Source: Homalodisca vitripennis
Taxonomy: Eukaryota; Arthropoda; Insecta; Hemiptera; Cicadellidae
Direction: 5' to 3'
Length of the DNA: 64,000 nt
NCBI RefSeq assembly: GCF_021130785.1
Contig: NW_025776800.1
Span: 1-64,000, forward strand
Below, piece by piece: positions 39,776 to 53,222 of the stretch (the stretch's first letter is position 1; each line of letters begins with the position of its first letter). The position numbers were made by a program, and so were the translations under genes. Below the pieces are notes generated by a model. That model searched no databases. It saw only the letters and a program-made list of their open reading frames with translations, and was not told where the DNA came from.

Positions 39776-39852
39776 CACCCACAATCTAATTTTATTTGAG
39801 GGTCTCATGATATTTTTTTCTTGCAAAACGGAAGGCCTCACGAAAATAATTT
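39729..39852. repeat. Foldback of about 120 bp (MITE-like)
   Basis: The outer arms read TTATTTTGGTGAGGCCTTTC on the left and, inverted, TTATTTTCGTGAGGCCTTCC on the right. The similarity continues inward through TTTTC.AAGAAAA and ATTAATGAGCACCC against ATATCATGAGACCC, leaving a loop of only about 10-15 bases. A nearly complete self-complementary structure of this size fits a MITE or a snap-back of one transposon end. Confidence 0.7.
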
Positions 39853-42800
39853 CACTGTTGAAGAGTTCATTTTTAAATTAAAGTAATAAATGTATATGAA
39901 AATAAAAGTTAAATATTTAAAGTGTACTCATATTAATCGTATTAACGCATAATTTTAAAAATAGAACAATGAATAGTTTTATATCTAATAAAGTTACATA
40001 GAGTATTATAGTATCAAGTGAAGTAAATGGAATCCATAGTTAGTTATTACTGAATATTTCATAACCTCAGTATCCACTTACTGCAGCATTGCAGTTATCC
40101 GCTACCGCTAGAGTATAGCAATAATTGACAAGTACAGTTGTTAGCGTTATATACGGGATTATTTGGGGGAACATAAATTGATAATGAGTAATACGTTGAA
40201 CTAAATACTTCTCCATTTAAAATATTTTATATTAAGCTTTAAAAAAACTTATCATTTCTAAAGAATAATGCACAAATATTGAAAGTGTACAATGTCACTT
40301 GATTTTATCTATAATGGTAATTAAAATTATACCTGTAGATAATTATTTCATAATGATATAAATGTATTATCCTAAACGTATTGAACGCTTCAATTTAACG
40401 AAAAAATAAGAGTAAGTATTAATATTTTTTTTTCTTTCCAGCATTGAGGAATATAAACACAACTACTGTATTATTTATTGCGCTAAACCTTTTCACAATA
40501 TTTTGGTTACAAACATTACTCCAAATTCTTGGTCTCTGGATGAGGAAGGACATGATCAGGAATAGCCTAACGTGTTTTGCTAAAACCTTCTGATTCTGAT
40601 CCTAATATTACTCATTTACGTAAGGTTTTGGCGACAGTAAAACGATATTGCGATTCCCCTGTACGGGGAATTTTAAACCTCATGCACTTTATATCTTCAT
40701 ATTTTATCATATCGTTATGAAAGGTATCTCATTTTAAATAGATAATTATTACACATCCAAACTTTTTTTATTTATTTATTTTTGCAATGATTATTAATTT
40801 TTTATAATTTAAAGGATGAAATACAAACGACAATTGTTTTTTACTTTTTCAATAACTTATAAAAATTTCTAAAATCCTAAGCAGCATATTGTTGTAATTT
40901 GTAGTAATTAAATATAAAAACCAATATATCTCCAATAATTCTTTGACTTTCAATTATGAACTGAAGTGTTTATGAAGTCATAAATGCCCATGAAATGTAG
41001 TCCTCTTACTATATGACTGCACTCTAATGGCCTCCAGAACAGCCGGCTCAAAGTACATCCCTGGAGGGAAAATAGATTTTATACCTAATTTTTATTCTTA
41101 GAAATACCAGCGAAAGCTGCTTCCTCTGAATGGGACTGGGAAGTGGTTACATGGAACACTGATATAAACCTTGTTTAGAATTCGAAAACTAAAAGTGTTA
41201 AGGCTCATTGAGTTACAATGTCGGGGTTCTATTTTACCACTGTAGCACTAGTCAGTCTACTTTGGGATTGTTATTCACTCATTCAGAAGAAGACTGGAAA
41301 ACTTTGTATTATACAATACCTCCCTACCTCCAGGACCCTAGTCTTTGGTCTTTTGTAGTCACAACCTGTGTGTGTGAGTGCTACAGTGGAACTTGGTGCC
41401 ATTTAGTGCAGGGGTAAGAGGTGTGCAGGAAGAAAGAATTGGTAACGGTTGAAAGGTGTTTTCGGAGATTTGAGATCAGAGTAGACAGATGCTGAACACT
41501 CCAAATCTCAGTGAAGCTCTACAAACTTAACTGTTTCCTTGTTGTCCATTTCGTAATTCATTTTCATGTTCAGTATTGAAATAGAATTTAACTAGACTAA
41601 TAACTGGAAGACGTTAAACTCAATAACATAATTATTTAGTTATTAAAAGTATATATAATATCGAGGATAGAGTTAAAATCAGTTTCTTCGAGAACTCAAC
41701 TCATTCGCCGCTGGGTATAAAACGTGACTCGGGCCACTAGTCGAGTTGACAATCTTATAATTAACTCGCTTTTCCTACTCTCCCCAATCTTCGACATTAG
41801 TCGAGATGACAACCGTATACAAACTCGACTTTACACTCACCCTCCTACTCGACTCACCTAATCGTCCCACACTTGTCCAATTTACTATAATGCTAACTGG
41901 GTCTTGTATCGGCCCTCAAACCCCCCTAATGTTACGCAGTCTATAACGCCAACTGTGTAATGACACGACCACGATCTACACTCAATCGTTTAGTTTTTAC
42001 AAACTTAACATGGGTTTTATATGTTTAATATGGTTGTGTTGTGCAATGTTTTATCTACAGATATCGACTAGTTTAATGTCAATGGAGTTTTCATAACGTT
42101 GTGCATCGCATAATTTAATATATCAACAGTTTTAGAGATGATATGTCGAAAATATTGTTTTTAAGGACGTAAGCAAAGTATAAACTAGTACGCTCATTAA
42201 CAATTTTAAATTAACCTTACTTTGGAGTACAAAAAACATGCCGAACGTTTAGAAGAGTTTCATATAATATAAAAATGCAGTGCTCTGTCACTGTTATTAT
42301 CATGAAGAGTTTAAAAATTACTTTAGATATAAAAACATGTATACTTATGTATCCAGATTAAAAAATTAAACAAATGAGGGAAACAATTTTTTTGTGATAT
42401 CTTGCACAGTATGAAAATAAATTAACATGTCTAAAATATTAAAAGTAGAGATTATGTAGGCTAAACAAAATATTACAAAATAATTAGGGAAACTTGTCTG
42501 TGTAAATTCTTTAATAGTATGCCAAATTAATAGGCATATATCTGTTCATTTTTAGAAATACATTTTATGTATAGCTGTCCTCCCAAAACATCAAAACTAA
42601 TAATTGCAGTATTTGCGTTGAAGGTAAAAGTGTGCAACACTGAATAATATTACAACATTTATGAAACATGAATTGTCAATATTTTTTATACGTGAAAACC
42701 CAATAATCTTTAAAAATTTAGATGAGATTGTACAGTTTTAAGTACTTCACAAGTTTTAATTTATTTATGGAAAGGTGTTTGTTTTTTTTTTTCAAAAATA

Positions 42801-45800
42801 TATAAACGTCATAAAATATTTGACGAATATAGTCCCAACTAAAAATATACCAAAAGATGTTCGAATATAATTTGAGACTGGTGAGTAAAGATGTGAATAT
42901 TGTGTTATAGAAATTATATACAGTTCACTATTTCAAACAAATTGGTTGATAGAAAGATGAAGACCTAATGAGTTATATTTATAGCAAATACGTGAGAAGA
43001 TATTTGGAGCTAACTTAAAAAAATTTAAAGATTTTCAGTGTGAGATATTAAATAGAAATTACTATCGTGAAGTTGGTGGAAGGGGAAGAGTAGGGGTTGT
43101 GTATTGTGTTCAGGTGTTGTCCAAACACCCAAAGTCAACGGATACGGTTGAAAGCGGATTGCCTTATCTTTAGACAACAGTGTTGCCACTACATACACTC
43201 GCAGTGGTGCCACCACACAAAAGCAGCATCTAGGTATTTCACTTTTAAAATATGTGGGTAACATTTTGAAAGTAATAAATCTACTTGGATAATTTTTAAA
43301 GTAATATAAGCAACAGCTTAGTAATATATATATTCTTTAGAGACAGAGAAGCATTATTGACATTTCTATAAAATGTGTACTGTAGGTCATGGCACACTAT
43401 GCATTTGATGCTATTCAAATTAAACGCCCAGAAGTATGGATATTTAAGATTTTTATTTGTCGAGTCTTTAAATCAATACTGAGAAGCTGCACTCATTCAA
43501 ATTTATTTTTCCAGAGAACTGTTTATTTTAAGTCAGAAAATCGGAAATCTTAAGGACTTAGGGGCTTAGTGAACAAGAAAGTTGTTATTCTTCTTTTCTT
43601 TATTTACATAATAAACCGCTTTTGATTGCAGAAAATAAAACACCCGTTAATTCTTAAAAAGCCTTAGTTATTTTCGTGATGAACATGACTCTTTTTATGG
43701 CAGGAAAACAATTTTGTGCGCCATATTTAAATTGCAGGTTATCCGCAGTAAAACTAAAATTCTATGAAAATTTTTTCGATTAATAGAATCACCGTATATG
43801 AAATACGTATATCATTAGACTTTAGCAGGAAAATTGTGATTATGGCATTCAAAACCTATTATTATAGACTTTTTCAACTAAAGCAGACGTAATTTAGTAC
43901 ATTAAGAATATATTAACTCATAACGCCATAAACTGTTGAATTAGTTCTTTAAAATGTCCTTTAGTTTTTGAAGGCATTTTAAATACTTGTAAACAATGTT
44001 CCTATTAATAAGTAAATTAAAATTAAATATCTTTACAAATAAAATCAAAAGTTTAGTTTATTTTAAATACTCAAGTCATTAAAATTATGTTTTTAATATT
44101 ATTTATTCAATTTTAAGACGTCAATACAAGATGTCAGCAATTCTAGTTAGTTCCTGTTTGAACCTACACCGTAATTGGTATGGAAATAGTATTTACAAAT
44201 ACTTTACCAGTGTTCATATCTTCATTAAAACACGTAGATACTACTCACCATGTATCGCGTAACAGCGTTTCCTGACATTGCACACAAAGTTTAAAGCCTT
44301 TAAGTACAGATATTATGCATGTATGGCACATGAATATTATATAATTTATTTATTCACACACTTTAATTTATTTCTAAATATTAATCTGTGATTTTCTCCT
44401 TGTATGCAAAAAATAAAAATTTAACTACATTTATAGTATATTTTTATATTACTTGCGCTTTTGAGATATCTTGGGTCAGACGGATAGACAAACTAAAGGA
44501 GACAAATAAATTTGAGTTTTTCAAGCCCTATAGTGATATATTTAGTATTACCAAAGATTTCTAATTAAAAACTACCAGAAATCAAAACCAGAGTTGAAAC
44601 TACGTAATGAAACCTATCTAAGAATGTAAAAATATAATATGCTACTGTGTAATGTAATAAAACTTTTAATGGGAGTAAGAGTTATACAAAAGCTCGATAG
44701 TTTCGTGAAGTATTTGTAAAACTTTGAAAAAGGACATAAGACCGAAAAGGTTTTCTTCTTGGAGTTTATATTAGTTATAGGTAATTAGCGGTTATATTAA
44801 CCAAGATACAGTTTGGAGAGTTGAATATATTACCACTCCAGAGAGTAATAAAATGTTAATAATAATGAACATTTGTACGCCATATTGAATAGATAATAAT
44901 ACATAAAGAGGCAGATCCTAGTCCGATTTTCGTTCTAGATGTTTTTAAAATTCCATTCATTTTTTTAATACAGGCGTGGCACAAAAGATTGAAATGGTTA
45001 ACGCGTTGAAGTTTGATATTAGTTACCTGTAACTAAACAAGCAATCAGGACAGATTAAATTGTAAGCTAATAACCCTTTCGATTTTATTGTTAATGTACT
45101 TTGAGGCGTTTTCGGGATGTGTTTGACAACGAGAATGTTTATTTCCTGAACGGAAACTGTGACTCAGCACAGTAACAACACAACAATGGGCAATATAGAG
45201 TAGAGTGAATTAGGAAATTGGGAACGTTTCTGGGATTGTTCTGAAAGCAAACTTTTGAAACAATAAGAGATTCGACATTCGGATAAAGGCTTGTTTCTGT
45301 ACATGATATATTACAATGAAGAAGAAAAAGTTAGAATCTACTGTTTACATATTTTTGGCAGGGAATGTAATCCTCAAATAGTTGTATACAATTTCTATTG
45401 TTCTTCTTTGACATTTTTACAAAGTTCTTAACGAAAGTGAATTTAGTAGTCAATATAAAACACAGGCAAGAAACCATGAGATAAGGAATTATAGAGATTA
45501 CAAGTTTATGATTTTGTTTTTACCATTTAAATTTATTTCTCAAGTGGGAAACTGCCATTCTTAAATTATAAAGCGGATACAAGGAAAGAATCTTTCTACC
45601 TATCCTGTTGATATTCAGAGTTTGTAAATCTTGATACAAGACCAGTGACGTTACTGTTTTCTGTGTAAAGGAAATAGATAAATTAAGGTTTGTTAAGTTT
45701 ACATAATTTAAATAATAACTTGTCATGTGAGATATCTGTTCATTAAAATAGATAATCTTGTGTTATGTACAGTAGCAATGTGTTGCATTAGGTTTTGTCC

Positions 45801-46136
45801 AATACAAATAATCAAACATGATTCATTAAGTAATATAACGTGTAAAATATTCCCGATAGTTAAGGCTGATTTATACCTTACAGTTGAATCTATACAGAGT
45901 GCAGCAAAAACTTAGGAGACATTTATTTAAGGGCAACCCTATCGATGATCAGTAGCGGCATATCATCCACTGTAAAGGTCGAGATATTGGTGTAGAAGGT
46001 GTAGCAATAGACGTAGTAACTTAAATTAGGTTGCCCAATTTTCCACAGTAAATTTTCAGATAAATTCTAGTTTATTGCCATTATAGTCTGAAATTTGACT
46101 CATATCGCAAATAGCCAACTCTAATATTAATGAAAT
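39853..46136. other. AT-rich non-coding stretch
   Basis: No gene was recognised. At about 41715-41860 there is a TATA-like GGGTATAAAACG followed by two imperfect 60-base repeats containing TAGTCGAG(T/A)TGACAA. This may be a decayed promoter-bearing repeat. The rest holds only short AT-rich frames. Confidence 0.5.
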
Positions 46137-46320
46137 GTCCTCCTCCGTAGCCTAATGGATATAGTCTCGCCTCTGTAACTGAGAGATCACGGGTTCAAAT
46201 CCCAGGGAGGACCAATCATGTATAGACAGGAAACAGTGTTTGTACTTTGAAAAATAAATCCAGTGAACATCCAAGTCAAACATAGCCAAGCTGAGGCTTA
46301 AAGGAGAAGAAGAATAACTA
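46137..46320 (+). repeat. tRNA-derived SINE, second family
   Basis: The head (46141-46214) has an A-box-like TAGCCTAATGGATAT, a B box GGGTTCAAATCCC, and ends that pair over six of seven bases (TCCTCCG with GGGAGGA), recalling a tRNA-Arg D arm. The anticodon arm closes only with a loop of about 10 bases, so it is not a functional tRNA. A tail of about 100 bases follows, ending in an AAGAAGAATAA-type simple stretch. It shares no tail sequence with the SINE at 29491. Only one copy is in the window, so the SINE call rests on structure. Confidence 0.55.
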
Positions 46321-49315
46321 TTAAATACAGGCAGTTTTAAATCGAAACTTAACTAATAAAACCAAAGTATTTAAACATTTTAGCAGATTTTTTGTAGTAA
46401 GTACAGGTCAATTAGGAGTGTGATGTTAAATAATTTAACTCAAATTCAAAACCAGGCTATAATAAACAGAGCACAGTGGAGAAATCAACAGAATGTAGGG
46501 TTTGATTTACTAATTAGCCAAAGACCACAAGGGAGGTGAAACATGCGGGTGCTCTCCTAGACACCTCCCCTCTAGTACTAATCACATACCTCTCTATCAT
46601 TACGGTTTGTGTGTAATTTTTAAGATCTTATGCAGCTTAAACTTGTCTAACAGGCCATTTTTAAGGTCTGAGGCGCAATTTCAAGTTTATAAGTTAATTT
46701 TAGTAGGCTGTTCCACATAAAAAATCTCATTATTTTTAAATTATTTGTTAACAAATTAATTTATTGTCCGATTTTCTCGTAGCGGTCATGGTTATAAGAC
46801 AACTGAATAACTATTTCTTAAGGCTCATTGAAGTCTGATAGAAAGAAGTTTATTGTCATCAAACTGGTTGTTTGTTATAAATAAAAGAATTTGCCAGCCC
46901 CTTGCGTGAATGAACTTCACTAACACTCAGTCAAAAACTTAACCATCATAATTTGGTACAACTAATGTTTTAATTACTAAATGTTTGTTGAATATTTGCA
47001 ACATAAACTCTCATCTAGTATGTATCATTTTTTGCATTCTAATATATTTATCAAATGGATTAACAATAAATTATGATATATAGCTATGTGAATAAGTATT
47101 ATACACATAAATACACAGAACCGTGTAAACTACAACAACTTACCTTTACTAGTAAAGAGCATTACAAATAAGAGTATTAAAGTATAATTAGCATGCATAC
47201 ACAGATAAATCTAAGTGTGCGTTTTTGATAAAACCAAACCAAGAGATATCGTGTAATGGAATTGTTTTAAGCCTTCAACATGCTAAATTTTATTTGCATA
47301 TAATATAAGCAATTACCTGTATCCATAACTTTAAATATTTATTTCAGGGAATGTTAACAAACAGGGTTCAGTGAACAAAACATATTGCGTGTTTTCATAA
47401 TAAATTGAGAAAAATACTGACAGATTTCAAGGTTTTCTGAGAAAATGTATAAGAAGAGAATTAATAAGACGAACATCCAAGTTCGTGAAATTTTTAAAAC
47501 ATAAATGATACGAAATTCTAAAAATTACTTGAATGTAAATAAACTTAAATGAATAAGCAAATAAATGAGTTATGTGATACGTAAAAATAGAATCCAATAA
47601 ATTACATTTTATGAGCTTAGTGACAGTTTATTTAACTTTGTAAGGGTGTGCAGTTCTAGGAAAAATTATATGTTTCATGTTATTAAAAACATTATTAGCC
47701 ACTTTCTTCCTTTAACTTACCGTTCAGTTTTTGATATTTACAAATGTATACGTCATTTTCTCGCACCACTTTTTCTAATGCTTATTACTTGTTAATGAAG
47801 GTATAACATTTCTTTTTTAGTGTTCCGGTGTAGCATTAATTTACAAATAATTAAGGTTTTATTTTTAAATCGTTCTTCTACCAATCTCTTTTACTTCTTA
47901 GAACATTGATTTAGATTCGGAATAAAGGGAGTTTTACGTAAAGTTCGTTAATCTTGCAAATTAAATACACGTTGCTTTTTACGGTTTTAAAACTAAAGAA
48001 GCCAACTACAAACTTTGGTATTCAATACAAGATTACCTAAAGTTTTGTATTAAGATTAATGATTAAAGCAATGTATAATAAAATCATACAAATTGTATAG
48101 TTTACATCTAACATGCAACTTTCCTACCCCAGCATTTTCAACTATGTAATACTGGAATAGGCGTCATAATGTTACCAGAGGCTGCCTCTTGTATTTTATG
48201 GACAATGATTGCTAAAATGTTATCTTGTTGCTATACTCTGATGTATTTCTATTGCAAGCATCATATCAGAATATAAGTTTTTTCGTTGTTTAGTTAAATG
48301 ACTGACAAATGCTGTTTTATAAATAAATTCTATTTTATTAGGTTAAATCTTCTTTTTGGTAAATTTAATTGTGTAATTGATAGTGAGAATTGTGTTAGAT
48401 ATATATTTGTATTGGTTATTATAATAGTAATTTATGTTAACATAGAGTAGTTACAAAATACATGATTATATCATTATATAAGTATATGACAGTACAATTT
48501 TGGTTATTTGTAATTCTAAATTCTAATTTAATGTTTATAATGCAAATTCAAGAATTTATTTATGGTGTAGATTATTCAGTCTTTGTATGGTGAGTACAAA
48601 TGGAAGTACATCTTTTTAGACGGGTGAGCAAAAACTACCTCAGTGATCTGAACAAATTATGATTAATTGGCTGAACGTTAACGAAACCTGTTACTGGCTG
48701 GAAAATCTTCACTTCCATCTTTCCATAATTAACTGGTTTGGAGACTTGAAGTATCACAAGAAGTTTCATGTGTAGACTATGCAAGAAATATTTTACTCCA
48801 TGTATTTTTCCAAGCAATGGGGAATATGTTTATATTGGTATTATAAGATATTTCATAGTACCACAAGAAAATAGCAGAGTAAATAAATAAAATTAAAACT
48901 TAAAACAAAAATATAATATTTTAATACGTATCCTAATGCAATGAGCTGTAGACTTGAAGATCTGCAAGAAACTTCAGCGAATCCTGTCATGCGACACGTG
49001 TTGTAGGTACTCCTATGTTATTATATTGTTTTTTATCTTGTTAGATGGTTTCGTAAGAACAACGTAATGAACGAAGTTAATTTAAACTGTTGTATTTCAG
49101 TGTTTAAAAAAGAATGTTGACTTACACTACTGTAAGTCTGTAAGCACTTTAAATAGGCACTTTAAAAGTGTCCCATTTATTTCTCTAGGATAAAATAAGT
49201 AATATTCCCCATTTTTACCTTTTAGTGTTGGTAGCCACATAAAACCACGCATAACTTCTGTTAAGTGGGCCAAGGCTTTTGGAACAATCTGTCTCGTGTG
49301 CGTAACGTGCTAAAA
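46321..49315. other. AT-rich non-coding stretch, nothing recognised
   Basis: Only short AT-rich open frames and short A or T runs. No repeat copy, RNA gene or transposon end was seen. Confidence 0.55.
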
Positions 49316-49578
49316 GGGGATATGTCACTGAAATCATGGAAAATGTTTCAAAAAATTGATTTTTTTTATCAACGTTTTTTTTATTGTTTTAAAATTTAAA
49401 AAACAATAAACAAGTGTAAAAAAAAAATATTTTTTTTTCGTTTTTTTAGGCGTTTTTTTGAATTGTGAACGGGCTCTTGAAAAAGCCGGTCGGACGACCT
49501 TTTTTCAACAAATTAAATATGATATAACTTGAGTTGTAATTGTTAGATTTTAATGATTCCAACGTTAAATTGTAGGAT

Positions 49579-49837
49579 ATAGTGTCCTCTAAATATTTTA
49601 GGTAGCTTGATAAGTATAGTTCAATAAATAATAAATATTCAAGCTAATTTCGAAAAAATAATTTAAAAATTTATAAAATTTTTTTATACTTTTTTATATG
49701 TCTTTTTATAGTGTCCTCTAAATATTTTAGGTAGCTTGATAAGTATAGTTCAATAAATAATAAATATTCAAGCTAATTTCGAAAAAATAATTTAAAAATT
49801 TATAAAATTTTTTTATACTTTTTTATATGTCTTTTTA
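49579..49837. repeat. Exact 129-bp tandem duplication
   Basis: The segment from ATAGTGTCCTCTAAATATTT to ATATGTCTTTTT occurs twice in direct succession with a 129-base period. I see no difference between the copies. It lies in the left inverted-repeat region of the MULE and is not duplicated at the right end. Confidence 0.92.
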
Positions 49838-50073
49838 TGATCATATATGACTAATTCTACCTAAATATGTACATAACAACAGCCCAATAATATATAAAAA
49901 ATTTCAACAATGTAAAATGCGTTTGTATAGTAAAGATTTTTAATAAATCGAATTCGCTTGGATCGCGTTGCAAAGTAGCCTAAAACTGTAGTTAGAAAAT
50001 ATTTGTCACTCAAATATTTTTTTATATGCATGTAAATATAAAACTATTATGTAGGCCTATTTTTATACATATA

Positions 50074-51131
50074 AATAATGGTAAAAAAGTCCCAGAACGG
50101 TTTAATATATTTTTTACCAATATAGATAAAGGTAATGAGACTTGGTATATCAATAATAGCCATAAATGTCTACCTTTACACTTCATGGCGATGTAAGTAG
50201 GCATAACTGTCGTTATTGGAGCGACGACAATCCTCACTGGATGAGGGAAAGCCATACCCAGAAACCTGAAAAAGTTAACGTGTGGGCTGGGATTGTTGGC
50301 AATCATATTGTTGGACCTTTCATAATCAATGGACATTTGAATGGGGTGACATATGAATTGATGTTGAGAGAAACCATTATACCGGCTTTACGTGCTGTGT
50401 TGGGTCGAAGGTATAACACAGTATGGTTTCAACAGGATGGTGCACCACCTCATTATGCTTTACAAGTACGAGCGCTGCTTGACAGAGAGTTTCGCAATCG
50501 TTGGATAGGACGTAGGGGAGCAATAGAGTGGCCATCTAGATCACCTGATCTAAATCCTCTTGATTTCTTTTTATGGGGTTATTTAAAACAAAGGGTTTTT
50601 TTTAACTAAGCCTGCAAACACAGAAGAACTAATTCACCGCATAACAGAGGAAACTCATCAAATACCTCCTGAGATGATTCGAAAAGTTATTGAAGGCTTC
50701 TACCACAGATTGGGCTATTGCCAAGAGAAACTTGGACAACAGTTTGAACACGTTCTATAACTGTAAGTACAAAATTTTCAATTCTAATTATTAAATTAAT
50801 GTTATCTTAATGTTAGAGAATGACTTATTTGGATAAATGACGAATAACTTTAAAACGCCGCCATTTCAGTTAGAGTGAACCTTTTGAGGTCCGGTTTGCG
50901 GCAATGTGTTCTAATAACTTAGACCATTAATTTATTATAAAACTCGACCTATGCTGCTATTTAAGAATTTTGTCTGACTCCTCGTGGGCCGTCCCCCATA
51001 AGGGATAAAAAAAGTTTTAATACTTTAAAAAACTAGACATTTATGGCTATTATTGATACACCAAGTCTCATTACTTTATCTATATTGGTAAAAAATATAT
51101 TAAACCGTTCCGGGACTTTTTTACCATTCTG
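50074..51131 (+). mobile_element. Tc1/mariner-type transposon derivative nested in the MULE
   Basis: Inverted repeats of about 95 bases form the ends (GGTAAAAAAGTCCCAGAACG on the left, almost identical in inversion on the right), flanked by TA at 50072-50073 and 51132-51133, as expected for this superfamily. The left inverted repeat leads directly into the middle of the transposase frame, so the first half of the gene is missing. This is an internally deleted derivative of about 1.06 kb. Confidence 0.88.
50166..50759 (+). pseudogene. Tc1/mariner (IS630-type) transposase, N-terminally deleted
   Basis: The C-terminal catalytic half of a transposase of the type common in insect genomes. Visible blocks are STFTLHGDVSRHNCRYW, NPHWMRESHTQKPEKVNVW, WFQQDGAPPHY with the second catalytic aspartate, and EWPSRSPDLNPLDFFLWGYL with the third. 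The helix-turn-helix DNA-binding head is absent, and the frame enters the left inverted repeat exactly where the first catalytic aspartate should be. A break in a run of eight T (about 50596-50604) shifts the frame; the remaining C terminus (LIHRITEETHQIPPEMIR and FYHRLGYCQEKLGQQFEHVL) continues to a stop at 50757-50759. It cannot be active. Confidence 0.9.
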
Positions 51132-51325
51132 TATATATATTATAATTAAAAACTAGGAAATTGTTAAATCCTAGTGCCTGCCTTAATTGGTCAGCTGATG
51201 AAACAAATAACATAAATAGAACAGCTGCCATGTTAGTCTGTTTTGTTTGTAAACACTCTGTGTTGTTCGTTATTGTACCTCAAACAGATTTATAGTGTTT
51301 AGTGATTTTGTATTAGTGATTTACA

Positions 51326-53222
51326 ATGGGAAGAATTTCCAAGAAAAGAAAAAACATTCAGCTAAAGAATAAACAAAATGTAAGCATTCGTTACAGTAGA
51401 ACAAATACAGAAACAATAGACAATATTTGTGACGTGACAAGTGAGGTTAGTGTGTTGCCTAGTTTTCAACAAAACTCAAATGAACCTGAACCTAGCACCA
51501 GTAGATGTAATTTACAGCAATGTAAACCTGAGAAACCTACAGGATTTGCTCTGTATAGTATATACAATGATCAAATTAGAATGAATCAATCCGCGCCAAG
51601 TTATGTTATAGTTGACAAACGCCTACTTACTAAGTTCTTATGTACTTTTCCATGTTCTGAATGTTTAAAACAAAACTCTGTCAACTGTAGAATGTATTCA
51701 GGGATATGCTTCAGTCATAAAAGTAAAATGTGAGACTTGTGAGTCTGAAACAACCTTTGAAACTTCGCAGCGGTTAGGCCATGCAACGAATAACTCAACA
51801 CGAGCTCCTTACGATATAAACCGTCGTATGGTTCAGTCATTCATGTCACTAGGTAAAGGTTATAGAGGTATAGAAACCTTCAGTATGCACCTTAACATGA
51901 AGCCTATTCAATTAAAATCTTTCAAATGGCATATGGAAAAAGTACACCGGATATGTAAAGAATCCGCTGACGCGAATATTGAAGCGGCTCGATTCGAAGT
52001 GCGCAAAGCCTATTCTGAGGTGGAAAACTTACCTTTAGATTACAAAGGTCCTTTTGACATAACTGTAAGCTACGATGGGAGCTGGCAAAAAAGGGGTTTA
52101 CTTCTAAAAACGGAGTCGGCTGTTGTGTAGAAGTACTTACTGGACTTGTAATAGTCTATAAGGTACTGACAAAATTTTGTCGGTCTTGTGAGGCAAAGAA
52201 AAATGAGCTGGGTGGTAATTCAGAGGACTTCAAAACCTAGTTTTAAACCATAAAACTCTATGTCAAAAGAATTATGATGGGTCATCTCCCAATATGGAGG
52301 TAGTTGCAGCAGAGCGTATTTGGCAACTATCCGAAAACCATGGTTTTCGGTATACCTCTGTAGTCTCCGATGGGGATTCCAAAACTTATTCTCACCTGAG
52401 TGATTTAAAACCTTATGGGGACACTAAAATTGAAAAGGTTGAGTGCCTCAACCATGGGGCTAAACGATTAGAAACAGGATTGAGAAAAGTTGTAGCAGAC
52501 TTCACTGGCAGCGGAGAACCACTAGGAGGCAAAAAGCATGGTAGCCTAAAGGGCACAACAATTGACAAACTTACAGGTTTCTATAGAAACGCCATTCAGA
52601 ACAATCTAGGTGACATAGGCAAAATGAAAAATGCAATTTTTGCTACTTTGGAGCATTGTAATTCAACAGATAGCAAACCTCGTCATAGCAAACGCCCTCA
52701 AGGTTCAGCATCTTGGTGCTTCTTCAACAGAGCCATATCAAATAACGAACAGCCTGCAAGCCATGAAGTAATGTTAAAAAACACCTCTAAATGACAAGGT
52801 TGTAAGTAAATTCATTCCTTTGTACAATAGGCTATCTGCTGACACTTTGTAAGAAAGATGTGTGTCTGGCAAAACGCAAAATGCGAATGAGTCGCTGCAT
52901 GGGGTGGTCTGGTCCAAATGCCCTAAAACTTCTTTTTCCTCCATAAAAAAGGTTAGAAATTGGAGTTTGTGAGGCTGTTTGCCAATACAACACTGGAGTT
53001 TATAAAAGTGTTCATGATATACAGTCAGTTGGAGGCATCAGTCCTGGCTCAGATATGTCAAAGGTAGCCAAGCGTTTCGACCGACACCGTCTTCGAATCG
53101 CTAAATATCGTAAAGACATGAAATATTCAGAGTACAAAAGAAAAGTTAGACAAGCCCAAATGTGAGAGGAAGAGAGAAGAAAAGAAATTGAGGGACCTAC
53201 CTATGGAGCTGGGGAGTTTTAA
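51326..53222 (+). pseudogene. Mutator-like transposase (frame-broken)
   Basis: It begins with ATG at 51326 in a good position after the leader; the first 130 residues are basic then polar, with a CSEC...C zinc-like segment. Then, across breaks, come MVQSFMSLGKGYRGIETFS, FDITVSYDGSWQKRG with the first catalytic aspartate (about 52074), VVSDGDSKTY with the second (about 52369), VECLNHGAKRL (the conserved cysteine and Asn-His), and ANESLHGVVWSKCPKTSF with the glutamate (about 52885). The tail extends to about 53222. These blocks match the Mutator-type transposase widespread in arthropods. At least four frame breaks occur, near 51733, 52130, 52250 and 52795. The residues needed for catalysis are present, but the gene as given is broken. 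Confidence 0.88.

Noticed and set aside
40403..40441. Mini-intron with GTAAGT and a T-rich CAG acceptor
   Set aside because: Only about 40 bases apart, with no coding frame on either side.
43025..43264. 79-codon minus-strand open frame as a host gene
   Set aside because: No recognisable domain, no good start context and no neighbouring exon.
46141..46214. Possible tRNA gene (Arg-like)
   Set aside because: The anticodon arm closes only with a loop of about 10 bases and one acceptor pair fails. It is followed by a SINE-like tail.
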